This document shows, piece by piece, positions 33,042-42,358 of a DNA stretch of 64,000 nt. The position numbers were made by a program, and so were the translations under genes. This DNA comes from Paenibacillus massiliensis subsp. panacisoli DSM 21345 (GTDB lineage: Bacteria; Bacillota; Bacilli; Paenibacillales; Paenibacillaceae). How positions within the stretch are numbered: the stretch's first letter is position 1; every line of letters starts with the position of its first letter. Under the pieces are notes generated by a model. The model was not told the origin of the DNA, did not search any database, and saw only the letters and a program-made list of their open reading frames with translations. The DNA lies in the NCBI RefSeq assembly GCF_000426545.1, contig NZ_AUFO01000018.1, positions 97,989 to 161,988 on the forward strand, given 5' to 3'.

Positions 33042-33182
33042 TGAATTGCCCTCCTCTTCGATTTGAGAATTTGTCTGTCTATCCCTGATGGTGGCATTCA
33101 AGTAATGTTTGTTCCGTGCTCATGTCATAATCGCTATCTATTAACTTTTAATTGGACACTTATCCCTCCTTCACAATTCTAA

Positions 33183-33196
33183 TGAAAGCGATTACA
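33183..33196. promoter_or_regulatory. CcpA-binding cre site
   Basis: TGAAAGCGATTACA matches the cre consensus TGWAANCGNTNWCA at every defined position and lies about 140 bases before the xylanase start, as expected for carbon catabolite repression. Confidence 0.8.
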
Positions 33197-33360
33197 TAAA
33201 TAATGTAACAAATTCCTTCTCTATAGCCACTTTATAAAACTTAGATTTTACTGTAAAAAATTCACAACTTTGGGCTACATATCACATGCCGAAACAACCC
33301 ATACATAACAAACCGCAATGTAAGTGCTGTTCACAAGAAGAAAAAGAACGCTAGCTAAGT

Positions 33361-33401
33361 GGAAGGTCGGATCATTTCACCTCTTACTAATCCGACCTTC
33401 C
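33361..33401 (-). terminator. Hairpin after the DUF2798 gene
   Basis: A perfect 12-bp inverted repeat (33361-33372 with 33390-33401) with a 17-base loop lies downstream of the leftward DUF2798 gene. The T tract is weak. Confidence 0.6.
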
Positions 33402-33458
33402 TGCACACGCTAGATGAAAACTGTAGATGTGTGATCATGGCTTGCAAAGCATATGCAG

Positions 33459-33929
33459 CTATGTTGTTGGTACAGCAACTGGTGGGTAAAACCTCATAAA
33501 AATAATTCGAGTCAAGGGGCCGACAATAAGAAATTGCAACGGAAGGGCACAAATAAAATTTTGCAGAACGGATTTCAAATAGGCATGAAATAAATCGGCC
33601 GTAAAGCCCACATGAACGACAGCTCCATAGAAAGACATCAGAAGAACCATGGAACTTACCATACAGAATGAAATCAGCATTACTCGTTTGAACATCGGAT
33701 CAGCTGGTTTGATGAACTTATGCGCGACGCTCTTAGCCAGCTTTCCAACAACAAAGACATCTAATACTAACGCGACTAAGAATGCTGGCACATATCCAAT
33801 GACTAAATCTTTGAAAAAAGAATTGGAGAATCCGTTCAACAACAGCAAATTGTAAATAGACATTCCAAGTACCATCAATACGCACATAATCAGTGTGAAA
33901 ATAAAGCTCTCCTTCTTATTTCTTCCCAT
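33459..33929 (-). CDS. DUF2798-like membrane protein
   Basis: A 156-residue protein with four membrane spans (ESFIFTLIMCVLMVLGMSIY, GYVPAFLVALVLDVFVVG, LISFCMVSSMVLLMSFYG, FICALPLQFLIVGPL), the pattern of DUF2798 proteins of unknown function. I use ATG 33929, with AGGATAGG upstream; longer frames run through the operator at 33997-34017. It is divergent from a marR gene, so it is probably the target of that repressor. Confidence 0.8.
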   Translation of the reverse strand: MGRNKKESFIFTLIMCVLMVLGMSIYNLLLLNGFSNSFFKDLVIGYVPAFLVALVLDVFVVGKLAKSVAHKFIKPADPMFKRVMLISFCMVSSMVLLMSFYGAVVHVGFTADLFHAYLKSVLQNFICALPLQFLIVGPLTRIIFMRFYPPVAVPTT

Positions 33930-33996
33930 TTCCAGAAACCTATCCTCTCTAAATTGTCTTAGATTTACGTGGTTTACAGTATCACCAGCATCCTTC

Positions 33997-34017
33997 ATTG
34001 TCAACCTAGTTGACAAT
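33997..34017. promoter_or_regulatory. MarR-type operator
   Basis: A perfect 9-bp inverted repeat, ATTGTCAAC and GTTGACAAT with a 3-base spacer, lies between the divergent DUF2798 and marR genes. Confidence 0.75.
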
Positions 34018-34067
34018 ATTCCATAACAGCTATATATTATTATCAGGAGTAGTGTAGGAGGAGCATA

Positions 34068-34487
34068 GTGGAGAACATTTATCCAGATTTAAACCTAATC
34101 GATCTCATTAGTGAGAAGCATCTAGCCTTGAGAAGGGCTGTTGGCGAGCTGGATGGAAATCGCCTAAACAAGACTGAGACCCACATTTTGTCTATTCTCG
34201 AACGGCATGAACCGATGTCAATTTCCGAGATCAGTAGGCGCATTCATATTTCTCGTCAAGGTACGCATAAGAGTATCCAAGGCTTGCTGGCTCAGGACAT
34301 GATTGCTACGACAGATACAAAAGCGAACCAGCGCGATCGAAATGTAACAATTACACAAAAAGGTAGGGACTACAATCATCAGTTGTTAGCATTTAAACTG
34401 GAACTTGAACAACAGATTGTTCTTAGACTGGGAGAAGCAAAAATTTCAGCTATTAAATCTATTCTAAGTGAAGAATGGTTGGATTAA
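34068..34487 (+). CDS. MarR family transcriptional regulator
   Basis: A 139-residue winged-helix protein with the helix-turn-helix region MSISEISRRIHISRQGTHKS and wing segment DQRDRN-like (ANQRDRNVTITQKGR). The start is GTG 34068 with TAGGAGGAG upstream. It is divergent from the DUF2798 membrane protein and presumably controls both through the palindrome at 33997-34017. Confidence 0.9.
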   Translation: MENIYPDLNLIDLISEKHLALRRAVGELDGNRLNKTETHILSILERHEPMSISEISRRIHISRQGTHKSIQGLLAQDMIATTDTKANQRDRNVTITQKGRDYNHQLLAFKLELEQQIVLRLGEAKISAIKSILSEEWLD

Positions 34488-34530
34488 TCAATCAAGTTTT
34501 ATGGCTGTCTCACTTTTACCAAAAAGCAAA

Positions 34531-34553
34531 AAACCCTTGCATAGCAAGGGTTT
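34531..34553. terminator. Bidirectional terminator
   Basis: AAACCCTTGC and GCAAGGGTTT form a 10-bp stem with A and T runs on either side, between convergent genes. Confidence 0.88.
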
Positions 34554-34648
34554 TCCGGTTCACTTTCACATCACAATCTATCCAGATTTATCATATAATT
34601 TGTCCAGAGTTACGTCATAACTGACAATAGGACAAAACTATTGATTGA

Positions 34649-35437
34649 TTAAAAATTCCTCTGTCTCATCGCCTCAAAGAGCACGATCGTTGCTGCCATA
34701 GCCGCATTCAGCGATTCGGCCTGACCAACCATCGGAATTCGAATCGATTCATCGACCAGTTCCGAAGCCTCCACAGATACCCCCTGACCTTCACTACCAA
34801 TGAGCATCCAGACCGGGCCGCCAAAGTCATACGTGTAGCAAGAATGTGTGGCATCCAGTGCTGTGGAGATTATCTGTGCCCCGTGGCGTTTGGCTGCTGG
34901 CAGCAGCTCCGTCAGTTCTCCTTCCACGACTGGGATATGGAACATCGAGCCCATCGTCGAGCGGATTGTCTTGGGATTGTACAGATCAGCACAGCCTTGC
35001 CCCAGGACAACCCCTGCCGCACCTGCTGCATCTGCACTACGAATAATCGTCCCTACATTCCCCGGGTCCTGCACCCCATCCAGTACGATGACGATACTGT
35101 TCGGCTTCTCCCACAAGCTGTCCACAGTCGTAGTCTCTTTGCGAACAACTGCAAATACTGGCTGTGGTGTCTTGGCCTCTGTACATTTGGCAATCACGGC
35201 TGCCGATACCGCAATCCATTCCGGAGCATCGGGCAATGATCCTAATTCTGACAATTCCCTTGGGATACCGCGTTCCATATCGTACGCTACACATTCAATA
35301 TCCGCATTTGCCTGCAGGGCTTCCATCACAAGATGTATGCCCTCGATCAGATACTTGCCTTGCTTGCTGCGATGCTTCTTGTCCAGCAACTGGGCCCAGC
35401 CTTTGACCCGGGAGTTGCTTGGCGAAATAATATCCAT
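34649..35437 (-). CDS. TrmH/SpoU family RNA 2'-O-methyltransferase
   Basis: A 262-residue SPOUT methyltransferase. Residues 1-100 form an N-terminal RNA-binding domain (SNSRVKGWAQLLDKKHRSKQ). The SpoU trefoil knot follows, with DGVQDPGNVGTIIRSADAAG (120-139), MLIGSEGQGVS and IPMVGQAESLNAAMAA, the three conserved SAM/knot motifs. It resembles B. subtilis YsgA, which also neighbours sspI. The target RNA is not evident. Confidence 0.92.
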   Translation of the reverse strand: MDIISPSNSRVKGWAQLLDKKHRSKQGKYLIEGIHLVMEALQANADIECVAYDMERGIPRELSELGSLPDAPEWIAVSAAVIAKCTEAKTPQPVFAVVRKETTTVDSLWEKPNSIVIVLDGVQDPGNVGTIIRSADAAGAAGVVLGQGCADLYNPKTIRSTMGSMFHIPVVEGELTELLPAAKRHGAQIISTALDATHSCYTYDFGGPVWMLIGSEGQGVSVEASELVDESIRIPMVGQAESLNAAMAATIVLFEAMRQRNF

Positions 35438-35690
35438 ATCTTGACCACAATCCTTTTACACTCATAATGTCTACCCTCGATATTTTGCTCAAGACACGAA
35501 TAAGACACTAACGGGGATTCTCCCCTGCCACCTAGTATCTTACCAACTGTATATTTATGCAGTTACATGAGCATACAGGTATACAATCATATCCATGTAT
35601 ATTTATGTACCATGTCTCTGCACCTTCACCCATGTAAATGCATTCATAAAAGTATCTTCATACCCAATCTTCAAATGGTACCTTGTTCGT

Positions 35691-36353
35691 CTACTCAGGA
35701 AACGCCTGCTCCAGTCGGACAAGATCATTTTTGTGCCCGACAATAATCAGCACATCTCCTGTCTGAATCAGGTCCTCCGGATGCGGAGAGATATTCATCT
35801 CCTTCTCACGCCGAATACCCAGTACATTACAACCATATCTGGCCCGGATATCCAGCTCCTTCAGATTCCTGCCAATCATGAAGCGCGGAGCCTGCATCTC
35901 AAATATACTGTAGTCTTCAGACAGCTCAATATAGTCCAGAATATTCGGCGAGGTCAGATGATGAGCTACCCGTAGTCCCATGTCCCGTTCCGGATAGATT
36001 ACCTTGTCCGCACCAATTTTTTGCAGCACCTTGCCATGCAGTTCATTCTTCGCTTTGGCCAGGAGTACGGGTACCCCCATATCCTTCAGTATCAGTGTCG
36101 TCAAAATACTCGCCTGAATATCCTCACCAATCGCCACCACGACGACATCAAAATTACGAATACCCAGCGCCCGCAAGGCTTCCTCATCCGTTGAATCTGC
36201 CGAAACGGCATGGGTCACCATTTCGGAGACCTCCTGTATTCGCTGTTCATTGGCATCGATCGCTAGTACATCGTAGCCCATATCGCTTAACGCGTATGCG
36301 ACGCTGGAGCCGAATCGCCCCATGCCGATAATAGCATATTGTTTTTTTGCCAT
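35691..36353 (-). CDS. ktrA: K+ channel regulatory subunit KtrA/KtrC
   Basis: A 220-residue RCK protein. The Rossmann RCK-N domain (YAIIGMGRFGSSVA, VLAIDANEQRIQEV) binds nucleotide and the RCK-C domain (residues 135-220, IGRNLKELDIRARYG) binds c-di-AMP in homologues. It gates a KtrB/KtrD K+ channel at the membrane; no channel gene is in the window. GGAGG precedes the ATG. With the c-di-AMP switch at 27483-27605 and mrp, it suggests active ion homeostasis control. Confidence 0.92.
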   Translation of the reverse strand: MAKKQYAIIGMGRFGSSVAYALSDMGYDVLAIDANEQRIQEVSEMVTHAVSADSTDEEALRALGIRNFDVVVVAIGEDIQASILTTLILKDMGVPVLLAKAKNELHGKVLQKIGADKVIYPERDMGLRVAHHLTSPNILDYIELSEDYSIFEMQAPRFMIGRNLKELDIRARYGCNVLGIRREKEMNISPHPEDLIQTGDVLIIVGHKNDLVRLEQAFPE

Positions 36354-36484
36354 TTGTCGCTTGGCCTCCCGAATTCATACTATGCCTAAGTATAGCATAC
36401 CTGGATTCCTTATTTGCATACCATCCCTTCCGGCAGGCCACACTAGGACAAGGTACTTGAATCTAACCTATCAGGAGGATCACA

Positions 36485-36718
36485 ATGCCCATTACACTCG
36501 ATTTGCGACAAGCTATCGTTCACAAAGTGCATGGTGAATCAGAACAAGGCCTGACCGAGATGATTGAGGGATCGGTGGATGGTCCGGAGGCTGCCCTGCC
36601 CGGCCTCGGTGCTGTTTTCGAGATGATCTGGAAGGACATCAACCCGTCTCAGCGCCAGGAGCTGGTGCAGATCCTGCATCATCATTTACAGGGAGTTCAG
36701 CCTCCCAAGCTATCCTGA
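36485..36718 (+). CDS. sspI: Small acid-soluble spore protein SspI
   Basis: A 77-residue protein matching SspI (LDLRQAIVHKVHGESEQ, EAALPGLGAVFEMIWKDI), a minor spore protein made in the forespore. AGGAGG lies upstream of the ATG. The gene is next to the SpoU methyltransferase and ktrA, an arrangement seen for sspI-ysgA in Bacillus. Confidence 0.92.
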   Translation: MPITLDLRQAIVHKVHGESEQGLTEMIEGSVDGPEAALPGLGAVFEMIWKDINPSQRQELVQILHHHLQGVQPPKLS

Positions 36719-36744
36719 TTCCTGATTGGTGGCTCACAGTACAC

Positions 36745-36786
36745 GAACAAGCCGGCACTGTCATAAGACAGTCAGCCGGCTTGTTC
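36745..36786. terminator. Bidirectional terminator after sspI
   Basis: GAACAAGCCGGC (36745-36756) pairs with GCCGGCTTGTTC (36775-36786), with an inner 6-bp stem, between sspI and convergent prfC. Confidence 0.85.
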
Positions 36787-36905
36787 TACTTGGACTTTGA
36801 ACAGGCCTCAAGTGTATATATGTTATCATATTGCACTCAGATTATATCGCATTCGAGAATTCATGTAGACTGAGCACTCATAATACGTATACATTCACGA
36901 ATAGC

Positions 36906-38489
36906 TTAAGGGGCCGTCTCCAGGAACTTCGCATTCGGATTTTTCTCCATTGCAGTTCGCATAGCATATTCATTCTCGAACAGCACAACGTAGTTCCCTT
37001 TTTTATCCTTCACTAGTGTGGAATTGATACGGAATTTACTTGGATCAATCTGATCATCCACAATCCAGCGAGCAAATTGGAACGGCATGCGCTGTAGCTG
37101 TACATCCACGCCATACTCGCCCTTCATCCGATATTCGAACACCTCAAATTGCAGCTGTCCTACTACGCCCAGAATGGTATCGTCGAAGCTTACCGTGTTG
37201 AACACCTGAATGGTGCCCTCCTCGGTCAGTTGATCGATTCCCTTCTGATATTGCTTATGCTTAAGTGCGTTCTTGACCGTCACCTTGGCAAAAATCTCTG
37301 GCGAGAACGTCGGCAGCTCATCGAAGACAACCTCACTGCCCTGACTAAGCGAATCGCCGATACGGAAGATGCCTGGATCGAAGAGGCCGATAATATCTCC
37401 AGGATAGGCCTCCTGCACAATATCACGGTCCTGTGCAAGGAATTGCTGTGGCTGCGAGAGCTTGATTTCCTTACCCACACGGACATGCTTCACGCTCATC
37501 CCACGCTGAAAGACACCCGATACGATCCGCAGGAACGCTACACGATCCCGGTGGGCTGGATTCATATTGGCTTGAATTTTGAAGACATACCCGCTGAATT
37601 TCTCATTCGTCGGCTCGATCAAGCCAGCTGTACTGCGACGTGGCTCTGGCTTCGGTGCGAGATTCAGGAAGTTCTCCAGGAAGGTCTGTACGCCGAAATT
37701 ATTGATGGCACTGCCAAAAAAGACCGGTGTCAGCTCACCACGCTGTACCTTCTCCATATCAAACTGGTCGCCTGCGATGTCCAGCAGCTCAAGATCCTGG
37801 CAAAGCTGGTCATGATGGAATTCTCCTGCCATCTCGCGGATCACAGGATCGTTATAGCCATCAACCTTCTCTACCTTGATCTTGGAATGATCGTCGCCCT
37901 GGAACAGCTCAACCTGATTTAATGTACGATCATATACGCCACATAGCTCACGTCCCATACCAATTGGCCAGTTCATCGGTACCGAGCGAATGCCCAATAC
38001 CTGCTCCAGCTCCTCCATCAGATCGAAGGGGCTACGTCCTTCACGGTCTAGCTTGTTAATAAAGGTGAAAATGGGAATCCCGCGCTTGGCACATACCTGG
38101 AATAGCTTGATCGTCTGGGCCTCTACACCCTTTGCAACGTCAATCAACATGACTGCGCTATCCGCAGCTGTCAGTGTCCGATAAGTGTCCTCACTGAAGT
38201 CTTGGTGACCCGGCGTGTCCAAAATGTTAATCCGGTGACCATTATAGTCGAATTGCATCACGGAGGAGGTTACAGAGATCCCCCGTTGCTTCTCGATCTC
38301 CATCCAGTCACTCGTTGCATGCTTGCTGGCTTTGCGTGCCTTGACGGAACCTGCCTCACGAATCGCGCCGCCGAACAGGAGAAGCTTCTCCGTGAGCGTC
38401 GTCTTCCCCGCATCCGGGTGAGAGATAATGGCAAAGGTCCGTCGTTTGTCGACTTCCTGTTGCAGTACTTGTTCGCTTGTTTTACTCAT
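36906..38489 (-). CDS. prfC: Peptide chain release factor 3
   Basis: A 527-residue translational GTPase that recycles release factors 1 and 2 from the ribosome. GTP motifs are visible: SHPDAGKTTL (G1), DTPGHQDF (G3) and NKLD (G4). Domains II and III follow (VFFGSAINNFGVQ, GQLQFEVFEYRMKGEYG). The start is ATG 38489 behind GAAGGGA; the longer frame to 38519 lacks a site. Confidence 0.95.
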   Translation of the reverse strand: MSKTSEQVLQQEVDKRRTFAIISHPDAGKTTLTEKLLLFGGAIREAGSVKARKASKHATSDWMEIEKQRGISVTSSVMQFDYNGHRINILDTPGHQDFSEDTYRTLTAADSAVMLIDVAKGVEAQTIKLFQVCAKRGIPIFTFINKLDREGRSPFDLMEELEQVLGIRSVPMNWPIGMGRELCGVYDRTLNQVELFQGDDHSKIKVEKVDGYNDPVIREMAGEFHHDQLCQDLELLDIAGDQFDMEKVQRGELTPVFFGSAINNFGVQTFLENFLNLAPKPEPRRSTAGLIEPTNEKFSGYVFKIQANMNPAHRDRVAFLRIVSGVFQRGMSVKHVRVGKEIKLSQPQQFLAQDRDIVQEAYPGDIIGLFDPGIFRIGDSLSQGSEVVFDELPTFSPEIFAKVTVKNALKHKQYQKGIDQLTEEGTIQVFNTVSFDDTILGVVGQLQFEVFEYRMKGEYGVDVQLQRMPFQFARWIVDDQIDPSKFRINSTLVKDKKGNYVVLFENEYAMRTAMEKNPNAKFLETAP

Positions 38490-38810
38490 TTCACTATTCC
38501 CTTCATCACATGAATACAATTACATTTCATTGATTTGTGCACGAGTGTCCTTTCGGCGCTGAGCTTTACATGGCAAAAAGGAAGCTGTGTATTATCACTT
38601 AATCCGGCTTTTATTTCTCAAAATTTCTATATGGATACACTTTATAAAAAAGTAGAAATCAACTCACAAGGGATGACGCCTCACTTTATCCAGACTTTTT
38701 TACCACACTGAACTATATCCACTTTCTTCATTTCATTTATATAACGGACTTAAGCAAATCCTAGTTATTATACCATATTTGCCACACAAATCATCCTCTA
38801 ACGAACGCAA
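38490..38810. other. Intergenic region upstream of prfC
   Basis: About 320 AT-rich bases without a credible gene between prfC and the zwf terminator. The prfC promoter should lie here, but I could not pick a single site. Confidence 0.35.
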
Positions 38811-38845
38811 ATCATCCCCACACGTTTATAACGTATGAGGATGAT
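38811..38845 (-). terminator. Hairpin terminator after zwf
   Basis: On the minus strand a 16-bp stem with a few G-T pairs (ATCATCCTCATACGTT with AACGTGTGGGGATGAT, loop ATA) is followed by a short T run, about 75 bases after the zwf stop. Confidence 0.65.
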
Positions 38846-38917
38846 GGAAAGTACCCTCGCTCCCGAGAGACCTGCAATACCTTATGCACCTTGGATGCTA
38901 ATGGTGCCTGTCTTAGA

Positions 38918-40465
38918 CTAGCTCATGCGCCATACGACCCGGTCTTCGTCCTGACCGTTCACAGGCCACCAGTGATAGCCGTCCTTGCGGAGCAATTCGT
39001 CCGCTGCTTCAGGCCCCCACGAGCCTACTGGATAATGCTCCAGGCTGTCTGGTGTCTCCTGCCATGCCTGTGCTATGCGGTCCACATAGGACCAGGCTGT
39101 CGCCACCTCATCCCAACGAGTAAAGTAGGTCGAGTCTCCTTCAGCCGCATCATGCAGCAGACGCTCATATGCCTCAGGAGAATTGATACCGATCATGCAG
39201 CTTTGGCAGAAATCCATAGCAAGCGGCTCAATCTCGGATTCCGAGCCTGGCTTCTTGGCATTGATTTTGATGTAGATGCCCTCCATCGGATTCACTCGAA
39301 TGACGAGCAGGTTGGGCTCCAGATTATATTTTTGACCCAGATAGACCTTGTTTGGCGTGCTCTTGAACTCAACGACAACCTCCGTGGTCTTGACAGGTAG
39401 ACGCTTGCCTGTACGCAGGTAGAAGGGCACGCCTGCCCAGCGGAAATTATCAACGAACACTTTTGCTGCAAAGTACGTCTCGGTTGAGGATTCCGGATCG
39501 ACTTTATCTTCCTGACGGTACCCCTTCAGTTGTTGACCGCGGTGCGTCCCCTCCGTGTATTGCCCGCGCACGACGTTGCTTCGCACATCGTCCGCCGATT
39601 CGAAGGGACGCAGCGAGCGCAGCACCTTCACCTTCTCGTCCCGAATATCCTCGGGCAGAAGGCGGCTTGGTGGCTCCATAGCAATCATGGTCAACATCTG
39701 CAGCATATGGTTCTGTCCCATATCACGCAGAGCACCGGAATGGTCGTAGTAGCCACCACGCTCCTCGACACCAACCGTCTCCCCTAGTGTGATCTGTATA
39801 TTAGCGATGTGCTTATTATTCCAAAGTGGCTCGAAGAATGCGTTACCGAACCGGATTACCTCAATGTTCTGAACCATTTCTTTCCCGAGGTAATGATCGA
39901 TTCGATAGATCTCCTCTTCCTCAAATACCTGGCGGATCTCTTCGTTCAGCTTACGAGCAGATTCGAGGTTATAGCCGAACGGCTTCTCGATAACCAGACG
40001 ATTCCAGCCGTTCCCATCTAGCATGCCGCCTTGCTGAAGACTGTTCGACACACTGCCAAAGAGTTCTGGGGCCAATGCCAGGTAGAAGAGCCGATTGCCG
40101 GGAATACCGAACTTCGATTCCAGCCGTTCCGTCTGCTCACGCAGCTCGCGGAAGCCATCAACATTGTTAATATCCAGCGACTTATATTCAAAATGCTCGG
40201 CGAATTGCTGCCACTGTTCATCATGATTAGCCTTGTAGCGGCAGAACTCCTGAATGGACTCGTAGAGGTCATTACGGAACTCCTCGGGACTGCGGGGACG
40301 GCGTGCTACGCCAACAACGGCAAAATCCTCTGCCAGCTTGCCCTCCCGGTATAGACTATATATAGCAGGAAACAATTTGCGACGAGCCAGATCTCCCGTT
40401 GCCCCAAAAATAAAAAATACCGCGCCTGGTGTTTGCATCGTATCTTCTCTTAGGTTATCAGCCAT
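38918..40465 (-). CDS. zwf: Glucose-6-phosphate 1-dehydrogenase
   Basis: A 515-residue enzyme of the oxidative pentose phosphate pathway that makes NADPH. The nucleotide-binding GATGDLARRK is at residues 20-29, and the substrate/catalytic motif RIDHYLGKE near residue 190. EKPFGYNLESA and the C-terminal MEGIYIKINAKKPG are also typical. AAAGGAAAG precedes the ATG. Its terminator is at 38811-38845, so it is probably monocistronic. Confidence 0.95.
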   Translation of the reverse strand: MADNLREDTMQTPGAVFFIFGATGDLARRKLFPAIYSLYREGKLAEDFAVVGVARRPRSPEEFRNDLYESIQEFCRYKANHDEQWQQFAEHFEYKSLDINNVDGFRELREQTERLESKFGIPGNRLFYLALAPELFGSVSNSLQQGGMLDGNGWNRLVIEKPFGYNLESARKLNEEIRQVFEEEEIYRIDHYLGKEMVQNIEVIRFGNAFFEPLWNNKHIANIQITLGETVGVEERGGYYDHSGALRDMGQNHMLQMLTMIAMEPPSRLLPEDIRDEKVKVLRSLRPFESADDVRSNVVRGQYTEGTHRGQQLKGYRQEDKVDPESSTETYFAAKVFVDNFRWAGVPFYLRTGKRLPVKTTEVVVEFKSTPNKVYLGQKYNLEPNLLVIRVNPMEGIYIKINAKKPGSESEIEPLAMDFCQSCMIGINSPEAYERLLHDAAEGDSTYFTRWDEVATAWSYVDRIAQAWQETPDSLEHYPVGSWGPEAADELLRKDGYHWWPVNGQDEDRVVWRMS

Positions 40466-40578
40466 GGCTTATTCTTTCCTTTTCTTGTTAGAGTATTGTG
40501 AAATGTAATTGGCTACAGTGTAGCATATTCCACATTCTTCATGCTATCTTGTGAGCTATAAGAATTGTTTATGGAATG

Positions 40579-40622
40579 AAAAAAACCGCAGACCACCATG
40601 CCTCCGGTTTTTCGCTTCATCT
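40579..40622 (-). terminator. Terminator of the Lia cluster
   Basis: AAAACCG and CGGTTTT form a 7-bp stem with a long loop on the minus strand, followed by T residues, shortly after the liaR stop. Confidence 0.6.
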
Positions 40623-40627
40623 TATTA

Positions 40628-41284
40628 TCATTCCGCCAGACCATTCTTGTATGCATAAATGGCTGCCTGTGTCCGATCCTCCACACCTAATTTGGACAGC
40701 AGATTCGTAATGTGGAACTTAACGGTCTTCACACCGATGATCAGATCATCCGCAATATCCTGATTGGATTTTCCCTGCGCAAGCAATCGTAGCACTTCCA
40801 TCTCTCGCTCGGTAAGATCAGCATGCGCCGGAGCAGCCTCCTGAGGCTGACGGAAACGATCCATCATTTTGGAAGCTACCTGGGACTCCAGTACAGACTG
40901 TCCACGGGATGCCGCACGAATCGCGTCAGCGATCTCTCCAGCACGGGAGGTCTTGAGCAGATAGCTGAAGGCACCAGCTTCAATGACAGGATACATTTTC
41001 TCATCATCCAGATAGCTCGTCAGCACGATCACCTTGCACTGGGGCAGGATCTGGAGTACCCGTCGCGTCGTCTCAATGCCGTCCATTCCATCCATAACCA
41101 GATCCATCAGGATGACGTCAGGTTTATACTCCTCCGCCAGACGGATTCCTTCCTCACCACTGCCAGCTTCGCCAACAACCTCGATACCGTCCTCAGTCCC
41201 AAGTACAGCGGCCAGCCCGATCCGGACCATCTCGTGGTCATCCACCAGCAATACCTGAATCGGATGTTCATCTTCATTGGACAT
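40628..41284 (-). CDS. liaR: LiaR/VraR-type response regulator
   Basis: A 218-residue NarL-family regulator. The receiver domain has acidic residues in VLLVDDHEM and the phosphate-accepting D61 in VILMDLVMDGMDG. The LuxR-type helix-turn-helix is at the C-terminus (LTEREMEVLRLLAQGKSNQD). I start at ATG 41284 behind GGGAGGG; the frame overlaps liaS by 11 bases. It is the DNA-binding output of the cell-envelope stress system. Confidence 0.93.
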   Translation of the reverse strand: MSNEDEHPIQVLLVDDHEMVRIGLAAVLGTEDGIEVVGEAGSGEEGIRLAEEYKPDVILMDLVMDGMDGIETTRRVLQILPQCKVIVLTSYLDDEKMYPVIEAGAFSYLLKTSRAGEIADAIRAASRGQSVLESQVASKMMDRFRQPQEAAPAHADLTEREMEVLRLLAQGKSNQDIADDLIIGVKTVKFHITNLLSKLGVEDRTQAAIYAYKNGLAE

Positions 41285-42341
41285 GCTCATTCCCTCCCTT
41301 AATCTCTTCATTCATCACTGGCACAGTCATCTCAATCCGCGTTCCTTTGCCAGGTGCCGTCACGAATTGGATGGCCCCTCCTACCTCGCTAATCCGTTCC
41401 TGCATGGTGGACAATCCATATGAAGCCTGCTTGCGCTCATCCAGCTCGAACCCGACACCATTGTCCCGGATCATGACCCGTATAGCCTCATCCCGCTCTT
41501 GAATGCGTATCTCCATGCGCGTAGCCTTGGCATGCCGCAGTGTGTTGGACATGGCCTCCTGTATAATACGGAACAGATGATTCTCGACGCCCTTGACCAG
41601 CCGGATGCTGCTATCCATCTCAAAGTCGATCTCCATGGGCACCTTGAGCTCCAATTCCTTCACAAGCTCCCTGAGTCCTTGCTCCAGATGCTTACCCTCC
41701 AGATACACAGGTCGCAAATGCAGCAGCAATGCACGCATTTCAGACTGTGCTACGGCCGACATTTCCTCAATCAACGCGACCTGACGCTTGGCCTTGTCAA
41801 AATCCTTGTCTAATGTCCGCCCTACAGCTGTAGCCGTCATTGATATGGCGAATAGCTGCTGAGAGACGGCATCATGCAGCTCACGTGCCAGACGCTGCCT
41901 CTCTTCTACGATAGCTGATACTCTTGCCTGCTCAGCCAATTGGGCATTATTTGTAGATAAACGCTGCAGCGAGGATACCTGCTCCTCCCATTTACGGGCA
42001 ATCCGCCCTAATTGCTCTCCCAGTCTGCCGATCTCATCCCGTCCTAGCTCCGGCAGCTCGCGGGAGGGACTCCCCTTCTCCCACATGAGCAGTGTCTCTC
42101 GCATCATCTCCAGCTTCCGCTTCACTCGATAGCTCTGGTAGAAGCCATAGCAGGCCCCGATCCCAATCAGGGGCAGAAGCATTGCAGCTGCGAGGTTCAG
42201 CAGATCCCGCCAAGTCGTGGATAAATCCAAATAACCATATGTATACAGCATATATAGCAGGGCTGATCCTAAAAATACACACAGGAGGATGCCTTCGCCC
42301 ATACTGCGAGTAATCATGTTCGATGTTTTATGATCGTTCAT
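41274..42341 (-). CDS. liaS: LiaS-type sensor histidine kinase
   Basis: A 355-residue kinase with two membrane spans (17-36 and 48-67), a HAMP-like linker, and a HisKA_3 region with the phosphorylated H156 in ARELHDAVSQQLF. The ATPase domain shows RIIQEAMSNTLRHAKAT (N box) and DNGVGFE and GYGLSTMQER-like G boxes. The extracellular loop is only about 10 residues, an intramembrane-sensing layout. AGGAGGGG lies upstream. Confidence 0.93.
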   Translation of the reverse strand: MNDHKTSNMITRSMGEGILLCVFLGSALLYMLYTYGYLDLSTTWRDLLNLAAAMLLPLIGIGACYGFYQSYRVKRKLEMMRETLLMWEKGSPSRELPELGRDEIGRLGEQLGRIARKWEEQVSSLQRLSTNNAQLAEQARVSAIVEERQRLARELHDAVSQQLFAISMTATAVGRTLDKDFDKAKRQVALIEEMSAVAQSEMRALLLHLRPVYLEGKHLEQGLRELVKELELKVPMEIDFEMDSSIRLVKGVENHLFRIIQEAMSNTLRHAKATRMEIRIQERDEAIRVMIRDNGVGFELDERKQASYGLSTMQERISEVGGAIQFVTAPGKGTRIEMTVPVMNEEIKGGNEHVQ

Positions 42342-42358
42342 TATAGGCCCCTCCTGTA

